NCBI GenBank assembly: GCA_902580225.1
Contig: CACHJU010000007.1
Location: 1 to 64,000, forward strand
DNA from: an uncultured Verrucomicrobiota bacterium
GTDB lineage: Bacteria; Verrucomicrobiota; Verrucomicrobiia; Opitutales; Seribacteraceae
Direction of reading: 5' to 3'
Length of the DNA: 64,000 nt
Positions 8,229-17,462 of the stretch are shown here, in pieces. Each line of letters starts with the position of its first letter. Position 1 is the stretch's first letter. The position numbers and the translations under genes are program-made. The notes beneath the pieces were generated by a model. The model was not told where the DNA came from. It ran no database searches and saw only the letters and a program-made list of their open reading frames with translations.

Positions 8229-9503
8229 TCAAATCACCAAGCCCGCAATGGAAGCAGTTAAGAGGCAAGCAAAAGTTCCTCCAAGTAAAGCACGCCAGCC
8301 CAGTCTAGTTAAATTTGGACGTTGCACAGGAGAAAGAATAGCAATTCCCGCGACCTGTATTCCGACGGATGCAAAATTCGCAAAGCCACATAGAGCATAA
8401 CTTGCAAGCACTATAGATCTTTCGTTCAAGAGAAGACCGGCATCCTTGAACTCCCCAAGGTGTGCATAGGCAACAAATTCATTTAAAACTAACTTCTCTC
8501 CAAGTAGCTGTCCGATTAGGCGAATATCTTCAACGGGCACTCCAATTAGCCAAGCAACTGGAGAGAAAACCCAGCCAAAAAGGAACTCTAGGGTTATGCC
8601 AGGTTCAGAGATCCCTAACCAGTCAACAATTCCCAATGGCTTGGCAATAAAATCTCCCAATATAAAATTTCCAAGACCGACCAAGCCTGTAAATACAATT
8701 AAAATTGCACCCACATTAAATGCGAGCAGTAATCCTTGGCTGGTTCCGGAGGTTAATGCATCAAAAATATTATGTGTTTCTTCTTCCTGATGTAACTCAA
8801 TCTTATCATCCCGTTTCTCTGTCTCAGGTAAAAGTATTTTTGAACATACAATTGCAGCTGGTGCTGACATTAAAGATGCAGTCAAAAGATGCTTGGCAAA
8901 AAGAGCCTGGGAATGCGGATCAGTTCCTCCTAAAAATGCAACATAAGCAGCAAAAACTCCACCAGCAATCGTGGCGAAGCCACCCGTCATTAAACATAGA
9001 ATTTCAGATTTAGTCATTTTATCTAAAAAAGGGCGAACTAGCAAAGGTGCCTCCGTTTGGCCAACAAAAACATTAGCGGACATTGCTAAGCATTCAGATC
9101 CTGAAATCCTCATGGTTCTTTTCATCAGCCAAGCCAACAAATAAACTACTCTTTGTAGAATACCCCAATGATAAAGTAGAGCCGATAGTGCAGAAAAGAA
9201 TAAAATTGATGGTAAAACCCGAAAGGCAACAACTGTACCATAACTGGGTGCATCACTTGCCAGACTGCCAAATACAAAAGAAGCACCTTGATAAGAAAAT
9301 TCGGTTAATTTTACTACACCTTGTGAAATACCTTGAACAAAATCAGTTACGAAAGGTGCCTTTAATAGAAGTATAGCAAAAACCAATTGTAAAGTAAGAC
9401 CTGAAATAACAAGACGAATGGAGATCCCTTTTCGATTGCTACTTGCAAGCCACAATAAAAAAAGGAGGCAAAAGACCCCAAATAAAGTTCTTATCATCTC
9501 CAT
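8229..9503 (-). CDS. Concentrative nucleoside transporter (NupC/CNT family)
   Basis: 424 aa inner-membrane protein with many hydrophobic helices. The CNT signature region is present, including GQTEAPLLVRPF (148-159), the GGFATIAGGVFAAYV stretch (about 174-188) and a later TS-GLLLAFNVGAILIVF helix. CNT proteins couple nucleoside uptake to Na+ or H+. The sequence does not tell which ion or which nucleosides. The gene stands alone, with a 141-nt gap to the divergent SDR gene. Confidence 0.92.
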   Translation of the reverse strand: MEMIRTLFGVFCLLFLLWLASSNRKGISIRLVISGLTLQLVFAILLLKAPFVTDFVQGISQGVVKLTEFSYQGASFVFGSLASDAPSYGTVVAFRVLPSILFFSALSALLYHWGILQRVVYLLAWLMKRTMRISGSECLAMSANVFVGQTEAPLLVRPFLDKMTKSEILCLMTGGFATIAGGVFAAYVAFLGGTDPHSQALFAKHLLTASLMSAPAAIVCSKILLPETEKRDDKIELHQEEETHNIFDALTSGTSQGLLLAFNVGAILIVFTGLVGLGNFILGDFIAKPLGIVDWLGISEPGITLEFLFGWVFSPVAWLIGVPVEDIRLIGQLLGEKLVLNEFVAYAHLGEFKDAGLLLNERSIVLASYALCGFANFASVGIQVAGIAILSPVQRPNLTRLGWRALLGGTFACLLTASIAGLVI

Positions 9504-9644
9504 GATCTATTCTTCAGATTGTAAATCGATTCATGTAAGTGCAACCTGAAAGAGCATTATGCTCTTTAATCAGTATTGCAAGTATTCATAATATCATAAA
9601 CTTATGATTGCTTGATCCATTGGCAACCTTCTATGTAATAGAGT

Positions 9645-10373
9645 ATGAATAAAATAGCTGAAGAAAATATATTGGTTATAGGTGGCGGAACCGGAATGGG
9701 TAAGGCAGTTGCAATTAAATTATCCCAAGATGGTTTTAATGTTGCAATATCCGGAAGGCGGGCAGAAAAACTCAGGGAAACAGTAGATAAGAGCGAGCTA
9801 AAAATCAAATCCCACACTGTAGATGTGGTTGATCGAATTTCGGTTGCCCAATTATTTACTTGGTTTGAAAAAAACATTGGCAAACTCGACATTCTCATCA
9901 ATGCAGCAGGTATAAACACAGCCAATCGCACTATTGAGAATTTAGATCCAAATCAATGGGATAATTTAGTTCAAACGAATCTAACCGGTGCTTATAATTG
10001 CGTAAGGGAAGGACTTGAAAAAATGAGGCCCCAAAAAAGCGGTTTGATAATATTAATTAATTCAGTGGCGGGCAAGCGGGCTATTCCGCTCGCTGGAGTT
10101 GCATACAATGCTTCAAAATTTGGAATGTCCGCACTTGGTATAAGCGTTGGAGAAGAAGAAAGAGAGAACGGCATACGGATTACAAATATTTACCCTGGTG
10201 AAGTAAATACCCCCATTTTAGAACAAAGAACAAACCCACCAAGCACAGAATACAGAGAAAAAATACTTCAGCCAAATGATATTGCGGAGGTCGTTTCTAC
10301 TATTGTAAAATTACCGGCAAGAGCGAATATTCCAGAATTGGTAATTAAACCAAGTAAACAAAGCTTTGTTTAA
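9645..10373 (+). CDS. SDR-family NAD(P)-dependent oxidoreductase
   Basis: 242 aa classical short-chain dehydrogenase. It has the Rossmann motif GGGTGMGKA (13-21), NAAG (86-89), and the catalytic triad as S140, Y154 and K158 in YNASK. GRR at 37-39 after beta-2 suggests NADP preference. The substrate is not predictable. It converges on dapL with 36 nt between the stops, where a perfect 18-nt palindrome covers the SDR stop codon. Confidence 0.9.
   Translation: MNKIAEENILVIGGGTGMGKAVAIKLSQDGFNVAISGRRAEKLRETVDKSELKIKSHTVDVVDRISVAQLFTWFEKNIGKLDILINAAGINTANRTIENLDPNQWDNLVQTNLTGAYNCVREGLEKMRPQKSGLIILINSVAGKRAIPLAGVAYNASKFGMSALGISVGEEERENGIRITNIYPGEVNTPILEQRTNPPSTEYREKILQPNDIAEVVSTIVKLPARANIPELVIKPSKQSFV
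10355..10372. repeat. Perfect 18-nt palindrome at the SDR stop codon
   Basis: The sequence TAAACAAAGCTTTGTTTA is identical to its reverse complement and overlaps the SDR stop. It lies between convergent genes. It could act as a weak bidirectional transcription end or a protein-binding site. There is no loop and no strong T-tract, so the role is uncertain. Confidence 0.45.
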
Positions 10374-10409
10374 GAAGCTTTTTAAATATAGGATTTTTTC
10401 CAAGTTCAA

Positions 10410-11633
10410 CTAAATTTTCAAATTCATCTTGATCGAAGAAACAGCCGCTTCCACATTTTCCCTATGACCAAAAGCACTAAGACGGAAAAAGCCTTCACCA
10501 GCGGGACCAAAACCAGAACCCGGAGTGCCTACGACATGACATTCATTAAGAAGTTTATCAAAAAATTCCCACGAAGTTAGCCCACCAGGGGCTTTCAGCC
10601 ATACGTAAGGGGCATTTCCCCCTCCATAAGTTGTGATCCCAACTGATTGTAATCCAGAATTAATAATCGATGCATTTTCAAGATAGAAGGCAACCTGATT
10701 ATCTGTCTGTTCTTTACCCTCAGCACTCAAAACAGACACACCACCAGCCTGAACAACATTAGAAGCTCCATTAAAAAAAGTATTTTGACGACGCGTCCAT
10801 AAGCTATGTAAAACTCCTGCTTCTGCGTCCTCCGCTAAGCAAGCTTCGGGTACGATAGTCCAAGCAAGACGGACTCCGGTGAATCCCGCGGTTTTAGAAA
10901 AACTATTTAATTCAATTGCACATTCACTAGCACCTTCAATTTCATAAATACTTTTAGGCAAAGTTGGATCAGTGATAAAAGAAGCGTATGCGGAATCAAA
11001 GAAAATAACCGCCTTATGTTCACGGGCATAATCGACAAAAGCTTTCAGTTGTACTTTGGTGGCAACATTCCCTGTAGGATTATTGGGGCTACATAGGTAA
11101 ATTAAATCAACTTTTCCTTTGGGCAACTCAGGGAAAAATCCATTATCTTCAGTACAAGGCATATAAACTAAGCCCTCGTACCCATTGTCATCTGACAACC
11201 CTGTTCTTCCGGCAATCACATTACTATCTACGTAAACTGGATAAGCTGGATCCTGTACAGCAACCACACAGTCCTCTGAAAAAATACCCTGAATATTTGC
11301 AGAATCTGATTTTGCTCCGTCACTTACAAAAACTTCACTAGGATCAATATGTGCACCATTTTCCTTGTAAAAATTTGCAATACCTTTTCTGAGTGAATCA
11401 ATTCCCTCCGAGGGACCATATCCAGAATAAGTCTCAACCCTACCCAAGTCATCCACTCCCTTATGCAAACCGTTTAAAACTGCAGGCACAATAGGCTCAG
11501 TCGTATCACCTATGCCCAATCTCATTACCTGAACACCGGGGTTTTCGTTAAGAAAAAGATTTGTTCTTCTGGCAATCTCGGGGAAGAGATACCCAGCAGA
11601 CAATTTTTGATAATTTTTATTTACTTTTGCCAT
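10410..11633 (-). CDS. dapL: LL-diaminopimelate aminotransferase
   Basis: Converts tetrahydrodipicolinate plus glutamate to LL-diaminopimelate in one PLP-dependent step, giving precursors for lysine and peptidoglycan. From the chosen ATG the protein is 407 aa, the usual DapL length. It carries the family N-terminus [10 protein letters not shown], the substrate loop [10 protein letters not shown], the segment CSPNNPTGN and the PLP lysine region [12 protein letters not shown]. An upstream in-frame start at 11675 would add 14 residues of hydrophobic sequence atypical of the family. The DapL route is known from plants, Chlamydiae and Verrucomicrobia, which agrees with the proposed lineage. No ribosome site is obvious. 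Confidence 0.95.
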   Translation of the reverse strand: MAKVNKNYQKLSAGYLFPEIARRTNLFLNENPGVQVMRLGIGDTTEPIVPAVLNGLHKGVDDLGRVETYSGYGPSEGIDSLRKGIANFYKENGAHIDPSEVFVSDGAKSDSANIQGIFSEDCVVAVQDPAYPVYVDSNVIAGRTGLSDDNGYEGLVYMPCTEDNGFFPELPKGKVDLIYLCSPNNPTGNVATKVQLKAFVDYAREHKAVIFFDSAYASFITDPTLPKSIYEIEGASECAIELNSFSKTAGFTGVRLAWTIVPEACLAEDAEAGVLHSLWTRRQNTFFNGASNVVQAGGVSVLSAEGKEQTDNQVAFYLENASIINSGLQSVGITTYGGGNAPYVWLKAPGGLTSWEFFDKLLNECHVVGTPGSGFGPAGEGFFRLSAFGHRENVEAAVSSIKMNLKI

Positions 11634-11684
11634 TTTAAAAACATACAAATATAAGTTCAAAAAAGAATTTGGCAATCGGCAATA

Positions 11685-12482
11685 CTACTCTCCAGTTTGA
11701 ATAAGTAGTCCATGTTTTCTTGCCGACCGAAAAGCCAAAAGAAAAGAACAGGAACCCATTGTAAAATAAAGAGTATTCAGCATAAAGGCCTTTTGAAGAA
11801 AATCGCCACGCCACTCGCCTTCTAGCAAAAGTGCTCTCATTCCTTCAAAAACATAGGATGTTGGAATAAATTTAGCAATGACCTGAAGCCATTCGGGCAG
11901 CGTTGATAATGGATAATAGATACAGGAAACCGGAGCTAACATAAAAGGCAAAACCCATGCTAAACTTTCTGCTCCTAGTCCGTATCGCAAAAGAATCCCA
12001 GTTACAACCTGAGAGATAGCCCAGCCCGTAAAGACTAAATTAAAAAAGAAAATTAATAATGGGAATCCTATATCAAAAACTGAAACACCAAAAAAAGGAA
12101 TAGCTAATAAAGCGGCTGGAATCATTCCGATTAAAGTTCTGATAATACTTATCGAAGCGAGAGCAAGCATGAGTTCCCAAGGTCGAAGTGGAGCCACAAA
12201 TAAATTCCCCAAGTTCCTTGACCACATTTCCTCCAGGAATGACAGGGTGTAACTAACATGTGATCTAAACAAAGAATCCCATACTAAAACAACTGAAATC
12301 AAAATACCCGAGGCGGTAATCTCAGGTTGTGCGGCACCAAAATGAACTGACACGAAGCCCCAAATAATAAGTTGGATAGTTGGCCAATATGAAATCTCAA
12401 TGATTCTTGGCCAAGAACTTCTAAGCACATAAAGATAACGCAGCAAAAGCCCGTGAATTCGACCCAAGGAACTTAAATTCAT
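11685..12482 (-). CDS. ABC-2 type transporter permease
   Basis: 265 aa with about six hydrophobic helices, typical of the ABC2_membrane family (NodJ/DrrB-like). A conserved amphipathic part lies near SHVSYTLSFLEEMWSRNLGN, and the late segment PFMLAPVSCIYYPLSTLPEW is characteristic of these exporters. The start codon overlaps the stop of the ATPase gene (ATGA), so the two subunits are coupled. The substrate (drug, lipid or polysaccharide) is unknown. Confidence 0.88.
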   Translation of the reverse strand: MNLSSLGRIHGLLLRYLYVLRSSWPRIIEISYWPTIQLIIWGFVSVHFGAAQPEITASGILISVVLVWDSLFRSHVSYTLSFLEEMWSRNLGNLFVAPLRPWELMLALASISIIRTLIGMIPAALLAIPFFGVSVFDIGFPLLIFFFNLVFTGWAISQVVTGILLRYGLGAESLAWVLPFMLAPVSCIYYPLSTLPEWLQVIAKFIPTSYVFEGMRALLLEGEWRGDFLQKAFMLNTLYFTMGSCSFLLAFRSARKHGLLIQTGE

Positions 12483-13210
12483 ACTTTTCCACCTCGACTA
12501 ATGTCCAAAAAAACTTCCTCTAGAGTATTTCTTCCGTATTTTAAAAGTAAATCCGAAGGTGTTCCCTCCTCAACTAGTTTCCCGTTCCCAAGGAGTAATA
12601 CATTTTCACATAATTGTTCAACCTCTTTCATGTTGTGACTCGTTAGAAGAATAGTTGCACCTTTATCCTGCTGATATTTTTTTAAAAATGAACGAATCCA
12701 GAAAACAGTTTCAGGATCCAGACTGGCAGTCGGTTCGTCCAGCAAGAGTAAGTCAGGTTGATTAATAAGAGCCTTAGCTAACGAAACACGAGTTTTTTGG
12801 CCGGCGGAAAGCTTGCTAACCCTTCGATCAAAAAATTCAGTTAGACGAAAAGTTTCTGCCATTTCCACAACTGCAGATTTAACATTTTTCAGTTCATAAA
12901 GCTTTCCATAAAAAGTTAAGTTTTCGCGAACGGTCAATCGTTGAGGTAAATCGACATATGGCGAAGAAAAATTCATTCTCTTTAAGGCCGGATAACGATT
13001 TTTTACAAAATCTTGGTCAAAAATATTTATCCTACCACTTGTAGGGATTAACAAGCCAAGCAACATAGAAAGTGTGGTTGTTTTTCCAGCTCCATTACCA
13101 CCAAGTAATGCGGTTATAGATCCTTTTGAAAGCCTAATATTGAGATTATCCACAGCACGGATGGAACCGAAATCTTTAACCAAATACTCGGTTTCAAGAA
13201 TAACACTCAT
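12479..13210 (-). CDS. ABC transporter ATP-binding protein
   Basis: 243 aa nucleotide-binding subunit with Walker A GGNGAGKTTT (about 36-45), a signature region LSAGQKTRVSLAKAL, Walker B LLLLDEPTASLDP and the switch histidine in LTSHNMKEVE. The signature reads LSAGQ rather than LSGGQ, a tolerated variant. It is the first gene of a two-gene exporter operon with the ABC-2 permease. The family is certain; the cargo is not. Confidence 0.93.
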   Translation of the reverse strand: MSVILETEYLVKDFGSIRAVDNLNIRLSKGSITALLGGNGAGKTTTLSMLLGLLIPTSGRINIFDQDFVKNRYPALKRMNFSSPYVDLPQRLTVRENLTFYGKLYELKNVKSAVVEMAETFRLTEFFDRRVSKLSAGQKTRVSLAKALINQPDLLLLDEPTASLDPETVFWIRSFLKKYQQDKGATILLTSHNMKEVEQLCENVLLLGNGKLVEEGTPSDLLLKYGRNTLEEVFLDISRGGKV

Positions 13211-13282
13211 TACATTTATAATAAGGAAATAGAAAATTTAACTTTTTTTGAAAAATAAAGCACGCGGTGTAAATAATAACAT

Positions 13283-13957
13283 TCAATCTATTGTCACTTT
13301 CATTAATTCTTTAGTTATATCTTTAGCCCCTTGATCGATCGATCGACTTGCAAGAAATTTTCTTGCATCCACAACTTGAACTCGAACGATAACCCTTGAA
13401 AAGGGAAAAGGAATTACAAATTGATCCCAAGATTTTAGTTTCTTACAACAACCATATTCAAAGCCAATTAAAAGAATTGGGGAATTAGAAAGTTTACCTA
13501 CCAAAAGAACACCTGGCTTAGCTTGATAAAGCGGTCCTCTTGATCCGTCAGGAGTAATGCCGACATCATTACCATTCTTTAAAGTTTTGACCAGATCACG
13601 AATCGCCTTAGACCCACCACGTTTGCTTGAACCCCGAACTGATTGTATTCCTGACCACCAATAGAATGCCTCGAGCCAAGCACCATCTCGACTCCCGCTA
13701 ATTAATCCGAAACATTTTCTTTTTTTCCTAAATCTTCTTTGCCATTCTCCTGCAAGAAACAGACGATTGTGCCAAAGTGTGATAATGACAGGCTCATTAT
13801 TTTGAATCACTTGCAACTTGGAATTTGAATCTAAAAATTTAAACCGAATTGAAGAGACCCACAAACGATAAAACAAACCAAATGGAAATAGAATAATCTT
13901 GTACTTTAAAGCCAAGAAAAAGGGCGATTGCGGAGAATCCCGCCTTGGTTTAATCAT
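13283..13957 (-). CDS. DUF374 lysophospholipid acyltransferase-family protein
   Basis: 224 aa. Conserved positions of the DUF374 group are present: LWHNRLF (about 60-66), GSRDGAW, the RGSSKRGG loop and ITPDGSRGP (about 134-142). The family belongs to the LPLAT superfamily and is often linked to lipid A or lipoprotein acylation. The N-terminus has a hydrophobic stretch (FFLALKYKIILFPFGLF) suited to membrane association. The gene is 8 nt downstream of the putative outer-membrane protein gene. The exact acyl acceptor is unknown. Confidence 0.85.
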   Translation of the reverse strand: MIKPRRDSPQSPFFLALKYKIILFPFGLFYRLWVSSIRFKFLDSNSKLQVIQNNEPVIITLWHNRLFLAGEWQRRFRKKRKCFGLISGSRDGAWLEAFYWWSGIQSVRGSSKRGGSKAIRDLVKTLKNGNDVGITPDGSRGPLYQAKPGVLLVGKLSNSPILLIGFEYGCCKKLKSWDQFVIPFPFSRVIVRVQVVDARKFLASRSIDQGAKDITKELMKVTID

Positions 13958-13965
13958 TGAAAAAG

Positions 13966-14988
13966 TTAGAACTCAAAATTCAAACCAAGTTCGGCTAGAT
14001 GGGCGGGAGCTTCATTTTCATGAAAGTAGCGATAACCAATACTTAGCGCAAAGAGTTCACTGAACCTCCATGCCATTCCCGCTGAAACACTTACAAGTAG
14101 GTCATGATCTTTTCTGGAACTCAAATCCTTGTTGTCCTCGATCAAAGATAGATAATATCCGACTCCTAAACCCAAGTAAGCATCGATAGAATTGACTAAA
14201 TTAAACTCATACCCCAAGTCTAAATAACCTGAGAATGTTTCACAGGCTCCAGTTAAATGCTTGGAAGAAGTATAGAGTTTGGAAGTGTCATGAAATGAAT
14301 TTGTTTTAAAACCACTACCCAACCCGATCTTAAACCCGTTAACCTTAAAACCACCGGCAAGAACAGCCGAAAAGCCAGGATCGTATCTTTTATAAGATTG
14401 AGAGTTTTTATGAATCTTATAAGGGAAAGCCACCCCAGGCCTGAGCAAGAAATAATATCCCAGGCCAGAACGGGCATTCGGATTAAAAGTGCTTACAACT
14501 TGATCATCTTTAGTAAATGAACCGGGTGAATTGACATTAAAAGCTAATTGGTTTTGAGGGGGGAGAGGCTCAACCGGATTGTTAATAATTGGTGAATGGG
14601 TGTTTTGCTTGTCCGATTCGACTCCAGTTACATTTGGCTCGAAATTTCTTTCGAAAACAGGTCGGTTAGGCTGTTTCGAAGTGTCAAATGGAGTTTTAAA
14701 ACTACCTTGTGAAGAAAGGCCATAAAAGATTTTATCGAATCGATCCTGTAAATTGTGTAACTTTTCGGAATAATTATTGAGTTCCCCTTTCATTCCGTGA
14801 ATTCTTTTCTGCTGATAGAAGCTTTTATCATCAATGTTTTCGTAATAATCAACAACAGGCTTCGTGCTGGCAACAGGTCTGTAATCTGAATTGTAACTTC
14901 TTTCAGCTTGCAGAATGCAAGCGGGGAATAAAACTGAATAAATAACAGTCGATAAAAGAGCTAAAATGAAATTAGGAACATTATTCAT
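13966..14988 (-). CDS. Putative outer-membrane beta-barrel protein
   Basis: About 340 aa from the preferred ATG at 14988, which leaves a signal-peptide-like start (ILALLSTVIYSVLFPACILQ). A longer reading from 15030 would add 14 residues. A coiled or low-complexity linker occupies about 40-160. The C-terminal half (about 165-340) has alternating hydrophobic strands with glycines (VLAGGFKVNGFKIGLGSGFK, YLGLGVGYYLSL) and ends in LAELGLNFEF. A terminal Phe with alternating hydrophobics is the usual outer-membrane insertion signal. It resembles OmpW or OmpA-type small barrels but no family is assigned. It may be operonic with the acyltransferase. Confidence 0.7.
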   Translation of the reverse strand: MNNVPNFILALLSTVIYSVLFPACILQAERSYNSDYRPVASTKPVVDYYENIDDKSFYQQKRIHGMKGELNNYSEKLHNLQDRFDKIFYGLSSQGSFKTPFDTSKQPNRPVFERNFEPNVTGVESDKQNTHSPIINNPVEPLPPQNQLAFNVNSPGSFTKDDQVVSTFNPNARSGLGYYFLLRPGVAFPYKIHKNSQSYKRYDPGFSAVLAGGFKVNGFKIGLGSGFKTNSFHDTSKLYTSSKHLTGACETFSGYLDLGYEFNLVNSIDAYLGLGVGYYLSLIEDNKDLSSRKDHDLLVSVSAGMAWRFSELFALSIGYRYFHENEAPAHLAELGLNFEF

Positions 14989-15058
14989 AGGCAAAAAACA
15001 ATTACGAATGGAAAGTTTTATTGAAAGCAAAGCAACAATAAATGTCTGAATCTTTTGG

Positions 15059-15463
15059 TTATTTAGAATTTCTGGAACTATTTCGCAAAGTTCTCTTTAT
15101 GTATAAATATATGAGATGAAAACCAAAAAAGTATAATATATTGACGGCGATACACCCGGTTAAAGCAGTTCTGATTCCATCTTCCTGCCTTACCGCCCTT
15201 CGATGGGCAACCAAGTTTCTACTAAGAACTTCTTCAGGAGTCATGGGTAGGCGTGCATCATAGAATTCAGGTTCTAAACCTTGTTCGATAAATTGTGGGG
15301 GTATTTTTGGCTCAACCCGATTAATAATATCCCAGTAATCACGCGTGGGTGTATTTAATATTGGACCGACTTGAATCTCCCTGTGAAAGGTGAATTGAAT
15401 AATGAATGCAGTAATCATAAGAAGTCCTTGTGAAACCAACCAGGCTTTAGTTCGAAGATGCAT
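15059..15463 (-). CDS. Hypothetical membrane protein, two TM segments
   Basis: 134 aa. A hydrophobic segment near residues 8-26 and a second near 103-124 (GCIAVNILYFFGFHLIYLYI) flank a polar, proline-rich middle (about 30-100). This suggests a periplasmic loop between two membrane anchors. No domain is recognised. It lies upstream of the beta-barrel gene on the same strand. Confidence 0.6.
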   Translation of the reverse strand: MHLRTKAWLVSQGLLMITAFIIQFTFHREIQVGPILNTPTRDYWDIINRVEPKIPPQFIEQGLEPEFYDARLPMTPEEVLSRNLVAHRRAVRQEDGIRTALTGCIAVNILYFFGFHLIYLYIKRTLRNSSRNSK

Positions 15464-15578
15464 TTGTTAACTTGATATCGATATTTAACTTTGTGGCAAA
15501 AACAAATAATTAAATATGGTATAAACTAAATTCATGGTTGCCAATACAGATCCTTTTTCGAAGAAATGATCTTGGTAG

Positions 15579-16451
15579 ATGAGGTTTTTATTATTCTTAA
15601 TTTCTTTCTTTGGTTTCTTTTTTTTTGCAAATGGTGAACGGATTCACTTTGTACAAAAAAATGAAACCCTGAGTGCGATTGCACAAAAATATGGTGTTTC
15701 ATCTAATGCAATTCAATCAATCAATGGGATATCCAATCCCAACCTTCTTTTTGTAGGAAAAAAATTAAAAATACCAAGTGGAACCCTATCTGAAATCCCT
15801 TACATTGTTAAAAAGGGTGATAGTTTAGGAAACATTTCGGCTCGATTTAAAATCAAGTTGAGCGATTTATGTGCTCGAAATGGAATCTCCAGTCCAAATC
15901 TGATTAAAATAGGCCAAAAAATCATCATTCCAATAAAAGGCTTTGCTAAGCCTCAACCTTCTTTATTACCTAGTTCTTTAATTAAAACGCTAAACGCCAT
16001 AAAACCGTATCCTGCTAAATGGAAAAAAATTATCATTCACCACTCGGCTACCCCAGTTGATGATGCCATGAATATGCATCGGGTGCACAAGGCAAGGGGA
16101 ATGAAAAACGGACTGGCCTATCATTTTGTAATTTCTAACGGATCAAGAAAAGCGTACGATGGAGAAATCTACATTGGAACTAGATGGAAAGGGCAATTAG
16201 ATGGTGGACATGTTAAGAAGCAAAGTTGGAATAAAACCTGTATCGGCATTTGTCTCATTGGAAACTTTGAACTCAGAGCACCTTCGAATCGTCAACTTAC
16301 TGCACTTGAAGGATTATGCGAATATTTAATGAAGCGTTGCAAGATAGCTAAAAGTCAGGTTACCACTCACAAAATACTACACCCAGGACACACCGCATGC
16401 CCAGGTAAGCATTTATCCCTCCCCTCCTTTCTTAGAAGACTGAATCCTTAA
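15579..16451 (+). CDS. LysM peptidoglycan-binding N-acetylmuramoyl-L-alanine amidase-like protein
   Basis: 290 aa with a signal peptide (about 1-19). Two LysM modules follow, near residues 20-66 (HFVQKNETLSAIAQKYGVSS) and 72-118 (YIVKKGDSLGNISARFKIKL). A PGRP/amidase_2 domain spans about 145-288. Zinc-ligand candidates are the HH in IIIHHSAT and the late H and C in HPGHTACPGKH, matching the H-H-C pattern of zinc amidases. It would cleave the amide bond between MurNAc and the stem peptide in the periplasm. The 3' end overlaps the convergent reductase gene by 39 nt. Confidence 0.9.
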   Translation: MRFLLFLISFFGFFFFANGERIHFVQKNETLSAIAQKYGVSSNAIQSINGISNPNLLFVGKKLKIPSGTLSEIPYIVKKGDSLGNISARFKIKLSDLCARNGISSPNLIKIGQKIIIPIKGFAKPQPSLLPSSLIKTLNAIKPYPAKWKKIIIHHSATPVDDAMNMHRVHKARGMKNGLAYHFVISNGSRKAYDGEIYIGTRWKGQLDGGHVKKQSWNKTCIGICLIGNFELRAPSNRQLTALEGLCEYLMKRCKIAKSQVTTHKILHPGHTACPGKHLSLPSFLRRLNP

Positions 16452-17462
16452 TTCATTAAATTGTTTTTTATCGCGAACAAAGAGTACTTTCCCCAAACGT
16501 GTTTCTGAATTACGCAAAAAAGCCTGCTCAAATTCACTCAGTTTAAAAATTGAGTCAACCGGGTGCTTAATTTCAGTTAAAGCAAGAGGTTGTAAAACAT
16601 CCTCAATTGCATTACGAACCTCATCCAAGCTCAGCTTCTTACGCCATCTATCAAGCCAAAAACCAACAAACCGAATATCATTGAAGATGAGATTACGAGT
16701 GGGAAACCGTATGGGAGAACCATCCATGGCTCCAAAAGTTACATGAACTCCACCATCGGAAAGGCATTTTGCCAAGCGCAAAGCACTTCTTCCCCCTACA
16801 GAATTAAGAGCAAGGGTGCATCCTTGACCACCGGTTAATTTATAAATTTGTTGAACTGAATTGTCCTCATCAATCAACACAGTTGCTTTACTGAACCCCA
16901 AAATTTTTTCTTGTGCCTCATGACTTCGCACTAAGCTTATGCAATGAATACCTAATCGTTCAGCAAATTGTATAATTGAAATTCCCACGGCCGAATTCCC
17001 GGCATTTTGAACAATATAGTCACCTGGCTTCAAGTATTCAAAATCATTAAGCAAACGCCATGCGGTCATTGGGTTTAATAGCGAAATGGCTAATTGATCG
17101 AAAGGAACAAGAGCAGGAAAAAGAATGAGATTATCTACTTTTTCTTTCATGTATTCCTGCCAAGCCCCCGAGCTTTCAGGTAAGGAAACCGGTTTGCCTA
17201 ATAACTTTTCATCAACTCCTGCTCCAATAGCGAAAATAGTCCCGACTCCCTCCCTGCCGCCCACTGCAGGTAAATCACGTAACATTCCATAGGAACCATT
17301 GATCAGTCCTATATCAGAAGGATGAAGAGCCGTTGCTTGCATTTGAATAATAACCTCCCCTTCTTCACATTCGGTCAAAGAAGATTTTTCCAAATTTAGA
17401 ACCCGACTAGGCTTACCAAATTCATGGTAAACAAGAGCATCAAATAAATCAGGTGGATTCAT
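16413..17462 (-). CDS. Zinc-independent MDR dehydrogenase, MECR-like (2-enoyl thioester or quinone reductase)
   Basis: 349 aa from ATG 17462, which overlaps the upstream hydrolase stop as ATGA; a longer frame from 17510 adds 16 residues overlapping that gene. The N-terminal GroES-like domain contains ALHPSDIGLINGSYG. The Rossmann part has QNAGNSAVGISIIQFAERLG, close to the pattern in mitochondrial-type enoyl reductases (MECR/ETR1). No zinc-binding cysteine cluster is visible. The gene could reduce enoyl thioesters or quinones using NADPH. The 3' end shares 39 nt with the convergent LysM amidase gene. Confidence 0.8.
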   Translation of the reverse strand: MNPPDLFDALVYHEFGKPSRVLNLEKSSLTECEEGEVIIQMQATALHPSDIGLINGSYGMLRDLPAVGGREGVGTIFAIGAGVDEKLLGKPVSLPESSGAWQEYMKEKVDNLILFPALVPFDQLAISLLNPMTAWRLLNDFEYLKPGDYIVQNAGNSAVGISIIQFAERLGIHCISLVRSHEAQEKILGFSKATVLIDEDNSVQQIYKLTGGQGCTLALNSVGGRSALRLAKCLSDGGVHVTFGAMDGSPIRFPTRNLIFNDIRFVGFWLDRWRKKLSLDEVRNAIEDVLQPLALTEIKHPVDSIFKLSEFEQAFLRNSETRLGKVLFVRDKKQFNELRIQSSKKGGEG

